DNA from: RH-AL1 sp965198495
GTDB lineage: Bacteria > Pseudomonadota > Alphaproteobacteria > Rhizobiales > Beijerinckiaceae
Direction: 5' to 3'
Assembly: GCA_965198495.1 (NCBI GenBank)
Contig: CBDAPL010000001.1
Location: forward strand, 1,426,001-1,490,000
DNA: 64,000 bases
Under the pieces are notes generated by a model. The model was not told the DNA's origin and searched no databases. It saw nothing but the letters and a program-made list of their open reading frames with translations. Each line of letters begins with the position of its first letter. Positions within the stretch are counted from its first letter, which is position 1. A program made the position numbers and the translations under genes. Below are positions 41,876-50,741 of this stretch, piece after piece.

Positions 41876-43117
41876 ATGCAGACGACACTCGAGAAATTGG
41901 CCATCCTCGCCGACGCGGCGAAGTACGACGCGTCGTGCGCGTCGAGCGGCACGGACAGGAAATCCTCGCTCAAGAGCAAGGGCATCGGCTCGACGGAGGG
42001 CATGGGCATCTGCCACGCCTACGCGCCGGACGGACGCTGCATCTCGCTGTTGAAGATCCTGCTGACGAACTACTGCCGTTTCGACTGCCATTACTGCGTC
42101 AACCGCGTCTCGTCGAATGTCCAGCGCGCGCGCTTCACGGTGGACGAGGTGGTCGACCTGACGATCGGCTTCTACAAGCGCAATTACATCGAGGGGCTGT
42201 TCCTCTCGTCGGGCATCATCCAGTCGCCGGACTATACGATGGAGCAGGTGGTCGCCGTCGCGCGCAAGCTGCGAACCGAGCACAAGTTCTCCGGCTACAT
42301 CCACCTCAAGACGATCCCCGACGCCGATGCCGGGCTGCTCGCCGAGGCGGGCCGCTACGCCGACCGGCTGTCGATCAATGTCGAGCTGCCGAGCGAGGCG
42401 AGCCTCGGCCGCCTGGCGCCGGAGAAGAACGCCGGGCGCATCCGCCAAGCCATGGGCGGGCTGCGCCTTCGCATCGAGGACGCCAAGGCCGAGCGCAATG
42501 CGGTGCGCCAGGGGGGACCCAAGCCGCAGCGCTTCGCGCCGGCCGGCCAGTCGACGCAGATGATCATCGGCGCCGACCCCTCCGACGACGGCGCGATCCT
42601 GCGGCAATCGTCGACGCTCTACGCGAGCTACGGCCTGCGCCGGGTGTACTATTCCGCCTTCTCGCCGATCCCCGATGCCAGCCGCATCTTGCCGCTCGCC
42701 AGGCCGCCGCTGATGCGCGAGCACCGGCTCTACCAGGCCGACTGGCTGCTGCGCTTCTACGGTTTCGGCGTCGAGGAAATCGTTGGCGCGAGCGAGGCTG
42801 GCATGCTCGACCTCGCCATCGATCCGAAGACCGCCTGGGCGCTGAAGCACCGCGAGCATTTCCCCGTCGACGTCAACACCGCCGCGCGCGAAACCTTGCT
42901 GCGCGTGCCCGGCCTCGGCACCAAGGCGATCGCCAAGATCCTGTCGTCGCGCCGCTGGCGTTTGCTGCGGCTGGAGGACCTGACGCGTCTGTGCCACTCG
43001 GTGAAGACGATGATGCCGTGGATCACCTGCGCCGACTGGCAGCCGGGCGGCCTGACCGACGCCGCGGATCTCAAGGCGAAGGTCGCGCCGGCGCGGCAGA
43101 TGGAGCTGTTTGCTTGA
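41876..43117 (+). CDS. Putative DNA modification/repair radical-SAM protein (TIGR03916 type)
   Basis: A 413-aa protein with the radical-SAM cluster motif Cys-x3-Cys-x2-Cys in NYCRFDCHYCVNRVSSN (about residues 64-71), preceded by MGICHAYAPDGRCISLLKIL. The C-terminal third has a helix-hairpin-helix (LLRVPGLGTKAIAKIL), a DNA-binding element. It matches the family recorded as partner of TIGR03915 and UdgX-type proteins; the reaction is unknown. Here the partner gene follows after a ParD remnant. A GAAC-N7-GAAC box sits at the start codon. Confidence 0.85.
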   Translation: MQTTLEKLAILADAAKYDASCASSGTDRKSSLKSKGIGSTEGMGICHAYAPDGRCISLLKILLTNYCRFDCHYCVNRVSSNVQRARFTVDEVVDLTIGFYKRNYIEGLFLSSGIIQSPDYTMEQVVAVARKLRTEHKFSGYIHLKTIPDADAGLLAEAGRYADRLSINVELPSEASLGRLAPEKNAGRIRQAMGGLRLRIEDAKAERNAVRQGGPKPQRFAPAGQSTQMIIGADPSDDGAILRQSSTLYASYGLRRVYYSAFSPIPDASRILPLARPPLMREHRLYQADWLLRFYGFGVEEIVGASEAGMLDLAIDPKTAWALKHREHFPVDVNTAARETLLRVPGLGTKAIAKILSSRRWRLLRLEDLTRLCHSVKTMMPWITCADWQPGGLTDAADLKAKVAPARQMELFA

Positions 43118-43162
43118 GGACAAGGCGACTTCCAAGCCGCGCGACCTGTGGTAAAAGCATGT

Positions 43163-43401
43163 ATGCAGGTCACGCTGACACCCGAGCGGGAAACTTGGCT
43201 TCAGGCGCAGGTGGCGATGGGCGACTTTTCTCCGTGGAGGATGCCGCGGAATGCGCACGGATCGCGACGCATCAGGTCGGCGCTGACCCGATCGAAGCCG
43301 ACTTGGCTTGGGTCAAGCCCTACGTCGACGAGGGTTTCGCGGCACTCGAACGCGGCGAAGTGATCTCGCTGCTCAAGGCTCGTAGCGCCGCCTCACGCTG
43401 A
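43163..43401 (+). pseudogene. ParD-type antitoxin, frameshifted, without toxin
   Basis: The frame from ATG 43163 reads MQVTLTPERETWLQAQVAMG and then GDFSP; the next frame continues SVEDAAECARIATHQVGADP, EADLAWVKPYVDEGF and AALERGEVISLLKA to TGA at 43399-43401. Together they make a ribbon-helix-helix ParD-like antitoxin of about 80 aa (expected …GDFSSVEDAA…) with one missing base near 43228. No parE toxin can be seen in the 120 bp that follow, so this looks like a remnant inserted between two functionally linked repair genes. Confidence 0.65.
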
Positions 43402-43523
43402 GCAGGCTGATACCGTGGCAGTGCTTCGCTGTCCTCCATGGTAGCAGTCGCTTGAGCGTGAAATTCTTCAGCCGAGAGGACGATGGCTAAAGGCATGATT
43501 TCGCAGCTTTATCTCCGCTGGCG

Positions 43524-45042
43524 ATGAACCGCGTCACCCTTGCCACGCAGACCGACTTCGACGGCTGGCGACGTGCCGCCCGCTCGGCGGTGCTGGCCGG
43601 CATTCCGCCCGAGCGGATCGTCTGGCAGGTCGGAGACGCGGGCGGCGATCTCTTCGCCACCGACGAGATCGCGGACCGTCCGGCGACGGTCGATCAGCCG
43701 GTCTTCAACGTCTCCAAGATCTTCGTCGCGCTCGCCCGCGAGATCATCGTCCATGCCGATCCCGAGCGGTTCGCGCTGCTCTACCGGCTGCTGTGGCGGT
43801 TGCGCGAGACTCCGCGCCTCCTCGACGACCCGAGCGACCCCGATGTCCACACGGCGCGCGCGATGGCCAAGGCCATCCACCGCGACATCCACAAGATGCA
43901 TGCCTTCGTGCGCTTCAAGGAGGTTGTGGCGCCCGATGGCGAGGCGGCGTTCATCGCCTGGTTCGAGCCGGACCATTACATCATGGAAGCGACCGGCGAC
44001 TTCTTCGTGCGCCGCTTCACCGGCATGCGCTGGTCGATCCTCACCCCGCATCGCTCGGCCTTCTGGGATCGCGAGACGCTGACCTATGGCCCCGGCGCCG
44101 ACAAGGCGCAGGTGCCCGACGACGATCGCCTCGAGGCGCACTGGCGCACCTACTACGCCTCGATCTTCAACCCGGCCCGGCTGAAGATCGACGCGATGAC
44201 GAAGGAGATGCCGAAGAAATACTGGAAGAACCTGCCCGAGGCCTCGATGATCGAGGGCCTGATCCGCGACGCCGGGACGCGCGAGCGGGCGATGATCGCG
44301 GCGGAACCGACCGCGCCGTCCCGTCTTGCCCAGGCGCTGGAGCGGCAGGCCCGCGCGGCGACGGGCGAGGCCATGGTAGCGGAGAACAACGGCGTGGATC
44401 TTTTCGAGGCTGCGGATGGGCCAAGTCGGAGGCACGACACCCGAGGAGGCGCCCAGAACGCTGGCCGACGCGCGCGCCGCCGCGACCCAGTGCAAGCGCT
44501 GCGACCTCTACGGTCCGGCGACGCAGGTCGTCTTCGGCGAGGGCCCGGAAACGGCGGAGATCATTTTCGTCGGCGAGCAGCCCGGCGACAAGGAAGACCT
44601 CGCCGGCCATCCGTTCGTCGGCCCTGCCGGCGCGATGTTCAATCGCGCGCTCGGCGATGCCGGGATCGAGCGGGACAAGGCCTATGTCACCAACGCCGTC
44701 AAGCACTTCAAGTACGAGCCGCGCGGCAAGTTCAGGCTGCACAAGAAGCCCGACACCAAGGAGATCTCGGCCTGCCGCTACTGGCTCGATCTCGAAAAGT
44801 CCTTCCTCGCGCCCAAGATCATCGTGGCCCTCGGCGCTTCCGCCGGGCAGGCTCTGCTCGGCCGGGTCGTGAAGATCGGCGCCGAACGCGGCAGGCCGAT
44901 CCCCCAGGGCAACGACGCGCCGGTCTTCGTTACGGTACACCCCTCCTACCTGCTCCGGTTGCCCGACGAGGATGCGAAGAAGAAGGAGTACGCGCGGTTC
45001 GTCGACGACCTCGCGGCTGTTAAGGTCGCCGCTGGGCTCTAG
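43524..45042 (+). pseudogene. DUF4130 (TIGR03915)-UdgX fusion, broken by a frameshift at the domain border
   Basis: The first half, from ATG 43524, is a TIGR03915/DUF4130 domain (ALLYRLLWRLRETPRLLDDP, KMHAFVRFKEVV, WFEPDHYIMEATGDFFVRRF, SILTPHRSAFWD, PKKYWKNLPEA). The second half is a UdgX-type uracil-DNA glycosylase in another frame. In relatives the two are usually one protein. Here the first frame runs out of similarity after GVDLFEAADG near 44415, just where the second begins (GGTTPEEAPRTLADARAA). The total span is 3n+1, so one extra base (or two missing) would reunite them. Alternatively they are made as two polypeptides. Confidence 0.65.
44416..45042 (+). CDS. UdgX-type family 4 uracil-DNA glycosylase domain
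   Basis: This 208-aa frame (ATG 44416) is a complete UdgX-like domain. Iron-sulfur Cys are CKRCDLYG near the start and the Cys in EISACRYWL; motif 1 is VGEQPGDKEDLAGHPFVGPAG; the UdgX insertion around NAVKHFKYEPRGKFRLHKKP contains the His that in characterised UdgX forms a covalent bond with the abasic site (KRRIH there, KFRLH here). The final motif is TVHPSYLLRLPDED. Family 4 enzymes remove or trap uracil in DNA. It ends overlapping the stop of rmlD. Confidence 0.85.
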   Translation: MGQVGGTTPEEAPRTLADARAAATQCKRCDLYGPATQVVFGEGPETAEIIFVGEQPGDKEDLAGHPFVGPAGAMFNRALGDAGIERDKAYVTNAVKHFKYEPRGKFRLHKKPDTKEISACRYWLDLEKSFLAPKIIVALGASAGQALLGRVVKIGAERGRPIPQGNDAPVFVTVHPSYLLRLPDEDAKKKEYARFVDDLAAVKVAAGL

Positions 45043-45926
45043 GGCGCGTTCAGCTGGTCGACGATTTGGCGGGTCCGCGCTGGCCAAGCACTCGCCCGAT
45101 AGCCGAACGTCTCCACGAAAAGATCCGAAGCCAGCTCCGAGTTCGCCGGGCGCTTGGCGGGCGTTGGAAACTCCGCCGTCGTGATCGCGTCGACGGGCGG
45201 GCGCTTGCCGGTCCTCGCCGCCTGCGCCGCGACGATGGCTTCGGCGAAGCCGTGCCACGTCGTGGCCCCAGTCCCAGCAAAATGAAAGGTGCCGTTTCGT
45301 GTTGAATCACCGGCGAGTACCGCGTCGACCGCAAGGATCGCCTCGGCGATGTCGAGCGTCGCCGTGGGGCAGCCGCGCTGGTCGGCCACGACGCGCAGGC
45401 GGTCGCGCTCGGCCGCGAGCCGCATCATCGTCTTGAGAAAATTGGCGCCGTAGCGGCCGTAGACCCAGGCGGTGCGCATGATGACGTGGCGCGGACTGGC
45501 GTGGCGCACCGCCGCCTCGCCCTCCGCCTTGGTGCGGCCGTAGACGCCGAGGGGCGCGATCGCGTCGTCCTCCGTGTAGGGACCGCGCTTGCTGCCGTCG
45601 AACACATAGTCCGTCGAGATGTGCAGCATGGGCGCGCCATGGCGCGCCGCGCCGCGCGCGATGAAGCCAGCGGCGTCCGTGTTGACCGCGCGGGCGACGT
45701 CGGGCTCATTCTCGGCCTTGTCGACGGCGGTGTAGGCGGCGGCGTTGACGACGAGGCGCGGCGCGGTTCGCTGGATCGCCGCTGAGACGGCGGCGGCGTC
45801 GCGGATGTCGACGTCGGCGCGGGTCAGTCCGACAATGTCGGTCCGGCGCCCCCGGGCCAAAGCCATCAGCTCCTGACCAACCTGTCCAGCCGCGCCGAAC
45901 ACGAGAATGGGGGGCGCCATCGGCAT
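45039..45926 (-). CDS. rfbD: dTDP-4-dehydrorhamnose reductase
   Basis: RmlD/RfbD, 295 aa, makes dTDP-L-rhamnose. The dinucleotide motif is LVFGAAGQVGQELMAL; the extended SDR catalytic residues are in YGRTKAEGE with STDYVFDG before it; NAAAYTAVDKAENEP is characteristic. ATG at 45926 has AGGAATTG upstream. The usual partners rfbA, B, C are not next to it. Convergent with the UdgX gene; the two stop codons overlap (CTAG). Confidence 0.92.
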   Translation of the reverse strand: MPMAPPILVFGAAGQVGQELMALARGRRTDIVGLTRADVDIRDAAAVSAAIQRTAPRLVVNAAAYTAVDKAENEPDVARAVNTDAAGFIARGAARHGAPMLHISTDYVFDGSKRGPYTEDDAIAPLGVYGRTKAEGEAAVRHASPRHVIMRTAWVYGRYGANFLKTMMRLAAERDRLRVVADQRGCPTATLDIAEAILAVDAVLAGDSTRNGTFHFAGTGATTWHGFAEAIVAAQAARTGKRPPVDAITTAEFPTPAKRPANSELASDLFVETFGYRASAWPARTRQIVDQLNAP

Positions 45927-46241
45927 CAATTCCTGTCGTTGGCCTCGTCCTGAAGGCGGAGGCCCTGGGCGCGAGCTTGCTTACCCCCTCGTACAAGCCG
46001 CCGAAACGCCTGACCTTCCGACGCGACGTCTTCCAGGAGGCGTTGGCAAGACAGTCCTAACACGACGCAGGCATGCTGACCTAAAGGCAAGAGCGGCAGG
46101 AACAAGCAAGACGTCCGAGGACAGCTTGTGTGGCCTCGTGCGGCTACGGCAAGTCCAGCAGGTGCGTCGCCTTTCCCGCACACTCTAGAGCATGGACGGC
46201 TACGCGCCGCGCAAAGGCCAATCGGCCCCGAACGCCCGTTG
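45927..46241. other. Gap between rfbD and copA
   Basis: 315 bp with no frame I trust. It holds the promoter of rfbD and the 3' end of the copA unit. No tandem repeat is visible. Confidence 0.4.
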
Positions 46242-48497
46242 TCACGAGACCTGACGCTTGAAGCGCTTGAGGCGCAACGCGTTGCCGAGCACGAAGACGC
46301 TCGAGAACGCCATGGCCCCGGCCGCAAGCATCGGCGACAGGGCGACGCCCGTGAACGGGTAGAGCACGCCAGCGGCGACGGGAATGAGGACGATGTTGTA
46401 GCCGAACGCCCAGGCCAGGTTCTGGCGAATGTTGCGGATCGTCGCCTGGGATAGAGCGACGGCGGTCGCGACACCGGCGAGATCGCCCGACATGAGGACG
46501 ATGTCCGCGCTCTCCATCGCGACGTCCGTTCCGGTGCCGATCGCGATGCCGACATCGGCCTCCGCCAGCGCCGGGGCATCGTTGATGCCGTCGCCGACGA
46601 AAACCACTTTGCCTCGCGAAGCGAGACGCTTGATCGCCGCCAGCTTGCCTTCGGGCAGCACGTCGGCGACCACGTCGTCGATGCCGACCTGTCGCGCGAC
46701 CGCCTCGGCGGTAGCCCGCGCGTCGCCGGTGATCATCGCCGTGCGCAGGCCAAGCGCGTGCAAGGCTTTCAGCGCCTCCGCCGTCGTCGGCCTGACGGTA
46801 TCTGCGACGGCAATCATCGCCGCGAGTTTGCCTTCGATCGCGGCATAGAGGGGTGTCTTCGCGTCGCGGGCGAGCCGGGCCGCCAAGTCGGCGAATGGCG
46901 CCACGTCGAAGCCTTCCCCCGCCATCATGCGCGCCGCCCCGACCATGACCACCTTGCCCGACACGCTCGCCGACACGCCGAGGCCGGGTGCGGCTATGAA
47001 CTCCTCGCCGGGAGGCACAGCGAGCCCTTCGTCCTTGGCGGCGGCCATGATGGCGGCGGCGATCGGATGCTCTGAGCCGGCCTCGACGGCGGCGACGAGC
47101 GCCAGTACATCGCCGCGCGCGAAGCCCGGCGCGACCTCGAAATCGGTGAGGCTCGGCTTGCCCCGCGTCAGCGTCCCCGTCTTGTCGAAGGCGACGATCG
47201 TCGCGTCGCGGAGCGTCTGCAGCGCCTCGCCCTTGCGAAACAGCACGCCGAGGTCCGCGGCGCGGCCGGTCCCGACCATGATCGACACGGGGGTCGCCAA
47301 GCCCATCGCACAGGGGCAGGCGATGATCAGGACGCTGACCGCGTTGACCAAGGCGAGGCCGAGCGCGGGATGTGGGCCGAACGCCAGCCAGCCGACGAAC
47401 GTCAGTGTCGCCGCCGCCATCACGGCCGGCACGAACCATTGAGTGACGCGGTCGACCATCGCCTGGATCGGCAGCTTGGCGCCCTGCGCCGCCTCGACCA
47501 TGCGGATGATTTGCGCGAGCATCGTATCGGCGCCGACCTTCTCGGCGCGAATGGTGAGACCGCCGTTGGTGTTGAGCGTGCCGCCGGTGACACGCGCGCC
47601 CGCAGTCTTGCGCACCGGCGCGGGCTCGCCCGTGAGCATCGCCTCGTCAACGAAGGACGTGCCAGCCGTCACGACACCGTCGACCGGCACCTTCTCGCCC
47701 GGCCGCACCTGAATGAGGTCGGCGACGCGTACCTCTTCGAGCGAGACGTCGACGAAGGCGCCGCCGCGCTCGACGCGCGCGGTCGCGGCGCGTAATCCGA
47801 TCAACCGCTTGACGGCCGCGCCGGTCCGACCCTTGGCGCGCGCCTCGAGAAGGCGCCCGAGAAGGATCAGCGTGACGATGACCGCCGCCGCCTCGAAATA
47901 GACGTTGGCCGTCCCGGCGGGGAGAACGCGCGGGACGAAGGTCGCGATGGTGGAGAACCCCCAAGCCGCCGTCGCGCCGAGCACGACAAGCGCGTTCATG
48001 TCAGGCGCGAGGTGCCACAGGGAGGGCAGGCCCGCGCGGTAGAACCGCAAACCCGGTCCGAACAGGACGAGGCTCGTCAGCACGAACGCGGCGATGTTGA
48101 GCGCTGTGTCGCCGACAGCATGCGCCAGCGCCACATGGACGGCGGGAATCAGGTGCGAGGCCATCGCCACGACGAAGACGGGCGCGGTAAGGCTCGCCGC
48201 GATGACGAGATCGCGGTGCAGTGCCGCCTCGTCCTCGTCCTTGGCGAGATCACGCGAGCGATCCTCCCGATCGACGACAAGGTGCGGCGTGTAGCCGGCC
48301 TTTGAGATCGCCGCCTCGATCGCGTCGACATTCGCGTCTCCGGCGACGGTGGCGCGTTCGGTCGCGAGGTTCACGACGGCCGCGCTGACGCCCGGAACCT
48401 TGCCGATCGCCCGCTCGACGCGCCGTACGCAGGAGGCGCAGCTCATCCCTTCGATGGCGATGATCGTGTCGGCTTCGACGAGAGAGGATCTGGTCAT
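46242..48497 (-). CDS. copA: Copper-translocating P1B-type ATPase
   Basis: A 751-aa heavy-metal ATPase. An N-terminal HMA domain carries GMSCASC (CxxC). Eight helices follow. The actuator TGEPAPV loop, the membrane metal motif CPC in IIACPCAMGLATP, the phosphorylation site DKTGTLTRGKP, the HP motif EAGSEHPIAAAI and GDGINDAPALAEADVGIAIG are all intact. CPC with later helices typical of CopA points to Cu(I) export. An ATG three codons upstream (48506) is also possible. It follows the M23 peptidase gene by 47 bp on the same strand. No CueR-type box seen. Confidence 0.92.
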   Translation of the reverse strand: MTRSSLVEADTIIAIEGMSCASCVRRVERAIGKVPGVSAAVVNLATERATVAGDANVDAIEAAISKAGYTPHLVVDREDRSRDLAKDEDEAALHRDLVIAASLTAPVFVVAMASHLIPAVHVALAHAVGDTALNIAAFVLTSLVLFGPGLRFYRAGLPSLWHLAPDMNALVVLGATAAWGFSTIATFVPRVLPAGTANVYFEAAAVIVTLILLGRLLEARAKGRTGAAVKRLIGLRAATARVERGGAFVDVSLEEVRVADLIQVRPGEKVPVDGVVTAGTSFVDEAMLTGEPAPVRKTAGARVTGGTLNTNGGLTIRAEKVGADTMLAQIIRMVEAAQGAKLPIQAMVDRVTQWFVPAVMAAATLTFVGWLAFGPHPALGLALVNAVSVLIIACPCAMGLATPVSIMVGTGRAADLGVLFRKGEALQTLRDATIVAFDKTGTLTRGKPSLTDFEVAPGFARGDVLALVAAVEAGSEHPIAAAIMAAAKDEGLAVPPGEEFIAAPGLGVSASVSGKVVMVGAARMMAGEGFDVAPFADLAARLARDAKTPLYAAIEGKLAAMIAVADTVRPTTAEALKALHALGLRTAMITGDARATAEAVARQVGIDDVVADVLPEGKLAAIKRLASRGKVVFVGDGINDAPALAEADVGIAIGTGTDVAMESADIVLMSGDLAGVATAVALSQATIRNIRQNLAWAFGYNIVLIPVAAGVLYPFTGVALSPMLAAGAMAFSSVFVLGNALRLKRFKRQVS

Positions 48498-48544
48498 CGC
48501 TCTCATATAGGCGCGGACCGCGCCGTCGCGAGAGACCGGCGGGG

Positions 48545-50557
48545 TCAGCGCCGCGCTGTTTGCTCGCGAACCTGCGCCTGCGCGCTCGGCGCCTTGGACA
48601 GCAACTCGTCGACGCGATCCCGTTCCTTGGTGAACAGCGACAGCATCTTGCCGTCGAATTCGCGGGTGCGGGCGAGCTTGACGCGCATGGGATCGACGAA
48701 GTGCCCGTTGACGAGCACCTCGTAGTGAAGGTGCGGGCCTGTCGCCAGGCCGGTCTGGCCGAGGTAGCCGATCGTCTGGCCCTGCCGGACGCGGGCGCCT
48801 TCGGTGATGCCGCGCGCGAAGCCCGACAAATGATTGTAGGTCGTCACGTAGCCGTTGGCGTGCTGGATCTCGATGCGGCGTCCATAGCCCGAGCTCCACC
48901 CGGCCTGCGCGATCGTGCCGTTGCCGGAGGCGAAGATCGGCGAGCCGATCGGCGCCGAAAAGTCGGTGCCGGTGTGCGGGCGCGAGTAACCGAGGATCGG
49001 GTGGAATCGCATGCCGAAGCCGGACGTGATCTTGAAGTTCAGCATCGGCGCGCGGACCAGGAATTTACGGGTCGAGCGCCCGTTCTGGTCGTAATAATCG
49101 ATCGCGCCATCGTCGGGCGTCTGGAAGCGATAGTAGCGATAGGTGTCGCCTCGCGCCGTGATGGAGGCGTAGAGTAGCTGGTCTTCCCCGCCCTCGTCGC
49201 CCTTGTCGTAGAAGGCCTCGAACGAATCGCCGGCCGCGACGCCGCGCTGGAAGTCGACATCGTTGGCGAAGACCCGTACCAGATCGTCGATGATCGGCTT
49301 CGGAATGTCCTGCTTCAGGGCCGTCTCATAGAGCGAATTGTAGAGCCGCATCGCGTTGGCATCGTCGTCATCGTCGTTGCCGCGCGCTGGACGCGCGGAC
49401 GGTGTCTCCTGGCCGCTGAGGCGCACGTAGGCGCCATCGTCGCGTAGCGCGACCGTGCTCTCCAGCGTCTCGTCGGCATAGACCGACATGCGGGCGAGCA
49501 CCGGCTTGGCGTCGGGCTGGTCGGTTTCGGCGAAGAGCAGCTTGACCCGGCGTCCATCGGCGATCGCCTGCGTGCCGGGCCGCGCGCCGAGGGTGGTGAG
49601 CAGACCCTGGATACTCGCCCGCGCGACACCCGCCGTAAGCAGCATTTCTTCCGACGTTTCGCCGTGGCGCATCACCACCAGCTTCTCTTCGGACTGGCTC
49701 GCGCCGGGTGGAGCCGGCGCGCGGGGCACGACGGTCACGTTCTCGGGCACCATGCGCACATCGATCGAGGAGAAGGGCGAGGTGCCAAGCCCCCCGCTGG
49801 CGCTGGCGTAGGCAAGGGCGCCGCCGAGTTCCGCGCGACTGGTGCGCATCAGTAAGAGCTGCGAGGGCAGTACGAAGGGGTGATTGCCGGCGGCGACGGA
49901 ACTCTTGACGTGCTCCGCCACCTGCGCCTGCACCTCGTCGGGCGAGAGCGAGACCGACGACGTCAGGGTTTGCGGCGCGAAATCACGGACGGCCCAGGAG
50001 AACTCCGCATCATCCTGCTGCGGCTCCGGCACGGCTTCGACCTGCGTGCGGGCGTCGGCCAGGACCTTGAGCGGATTGAACGGTGGCACCTCGTCGCCGA
50101 AGCCGGCCGTCGCGGTCAGCAGCGTGGTCTCGACGCGAGCGAAGAGATGCATGCGCATCACCTCCTTGTCGCCGACCTTGGTCGGGGTCGCCACCTGGTA
50201 GGATTGCTTTGCCGCGACGATATCGACCGGCTTGACCAGGCGGTCGCCTTTCATGGCGCTGGCAGTGCCACTCGACGCCTCCCGCTTCGCTGAAGCGGCG
50301 GGCGTCGGTGCGGCGGCGAAGTTCGATTCGTGGTCGAGGGCGGCGTAGATCGTCGAGCCGATCAGGGCCGCGCCCATGAGCCCGGTGAGGACGGTGCCGC
50401 AGAACCAGCGTATCGAGACGCGGCGATGGTCGAAGAACGTATGACGCTCTCCGTTCACCTCGATGGCGGGCTCAACGCCGAGATCGACAACCAGGGAATG
50501 GCGGCTCGTGTATGGGCTTATACCAAGCGTTTCAGTCCACACGTGACCTTCCGGCAT
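48545..50557 (-). CDS. M23-family (LytM) peptidoglycan endopeptidase
   Basis: A 670-aa protein with one N-terminal transmembrane helix (about 52-72), a long periplasmic region (coiled or OapA/LysM-like) and a C-terminal M23 domain. The zinc motif HxxxD is in RPHTGTDFSAPIGSPIF and the HxH in GPHLHYEVLVNG; SGFGMRFHPILGYSRPHTG is the standard M23 opening. It should cut peptide cross-links of the cell wall, anchored to the inner membrane. ATG at 50557. Confidence 0.9.
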   Translation of the reverse strand: MPEGHVWTETLGISPYTSRHSLVVDLGVEPAIEVNGERHTFFDHRRVSIRWFCGTVLTGLMGAALIGSTIYAALDHESNFAAAPTPAASAKREASSGTASAMKGDRLVKPVDIVAAKQSYQVATPTKVGDKEVMRMHLFARVETTLLTATAGFGDEVPPFNPLKVLADARTQVEAVPEPQQDDAEFSWAVRDFAPQTLTSSVSLSPDEVQAQVAEHVKSSVAAGNHPFVLPSQLLLMRTSRAELGGALAYASASGGLGTSPFSSIDVRMVPENVTVVPRAPAPPGASQSEEKLVVMRHGETSEEMLLTAGVARASIQGLLTTLGARPGTQAIADGRRVKLLFAETDQPDAKPVLARMSVYADETLESTVALRDDGAYVRLSGQETPSARPARGNDDDDDANAMRLYNSLYETALKQDIPKPIIDDLVRVFANDVDFQRGVAAGDSFEAFYDKGDEGGEDQLLYASITARGDTYRYYRFQTPDDGAIDYYDQNGRSTRKFLVRAPMLNFKITSGFGMRFHPILGYSRPHTGTDFSAPIGSPIFASGNGTIAQAGWSSGYGRRIEIQHANGYVTTYNHLSGFARGITEGARVRQGQTIGYLGQTGLATGPHLHYEVLVNGHFVDPMRVKLARTREFDGKMLSLFTKERDRVDELLSKAPSAQAQVREQTARR

Positions 50558-50741
50558 TGCCGCCGACCATGAACCATTACCGCGACCGCGCGATCATCTC
50601 CTACGGACCAAGCCGGCAGAGCGATGCACCATGCGAAATGCCAGATAGACGTCCCCTTGCCCGGACAAAGCCCGATGAACTTGGCCCAATTGGGGCAATC
50701 GCCGCCGCGCGCGTCACCGTCTGCGTTTACCCTCCGGTGGT

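Noticed and set aside
46144..47439. A 431-codon minus-strand frame overlapping copA
   Set aside because: Shadow of copA in another frame; copA shows all P-type ATPase motifs.
48498..48544. CueR-type copper operator before copA
   Set aside because: No dyad resembling the known box was found in the 47-bp spacer; regulation may come from an upstream promoter.
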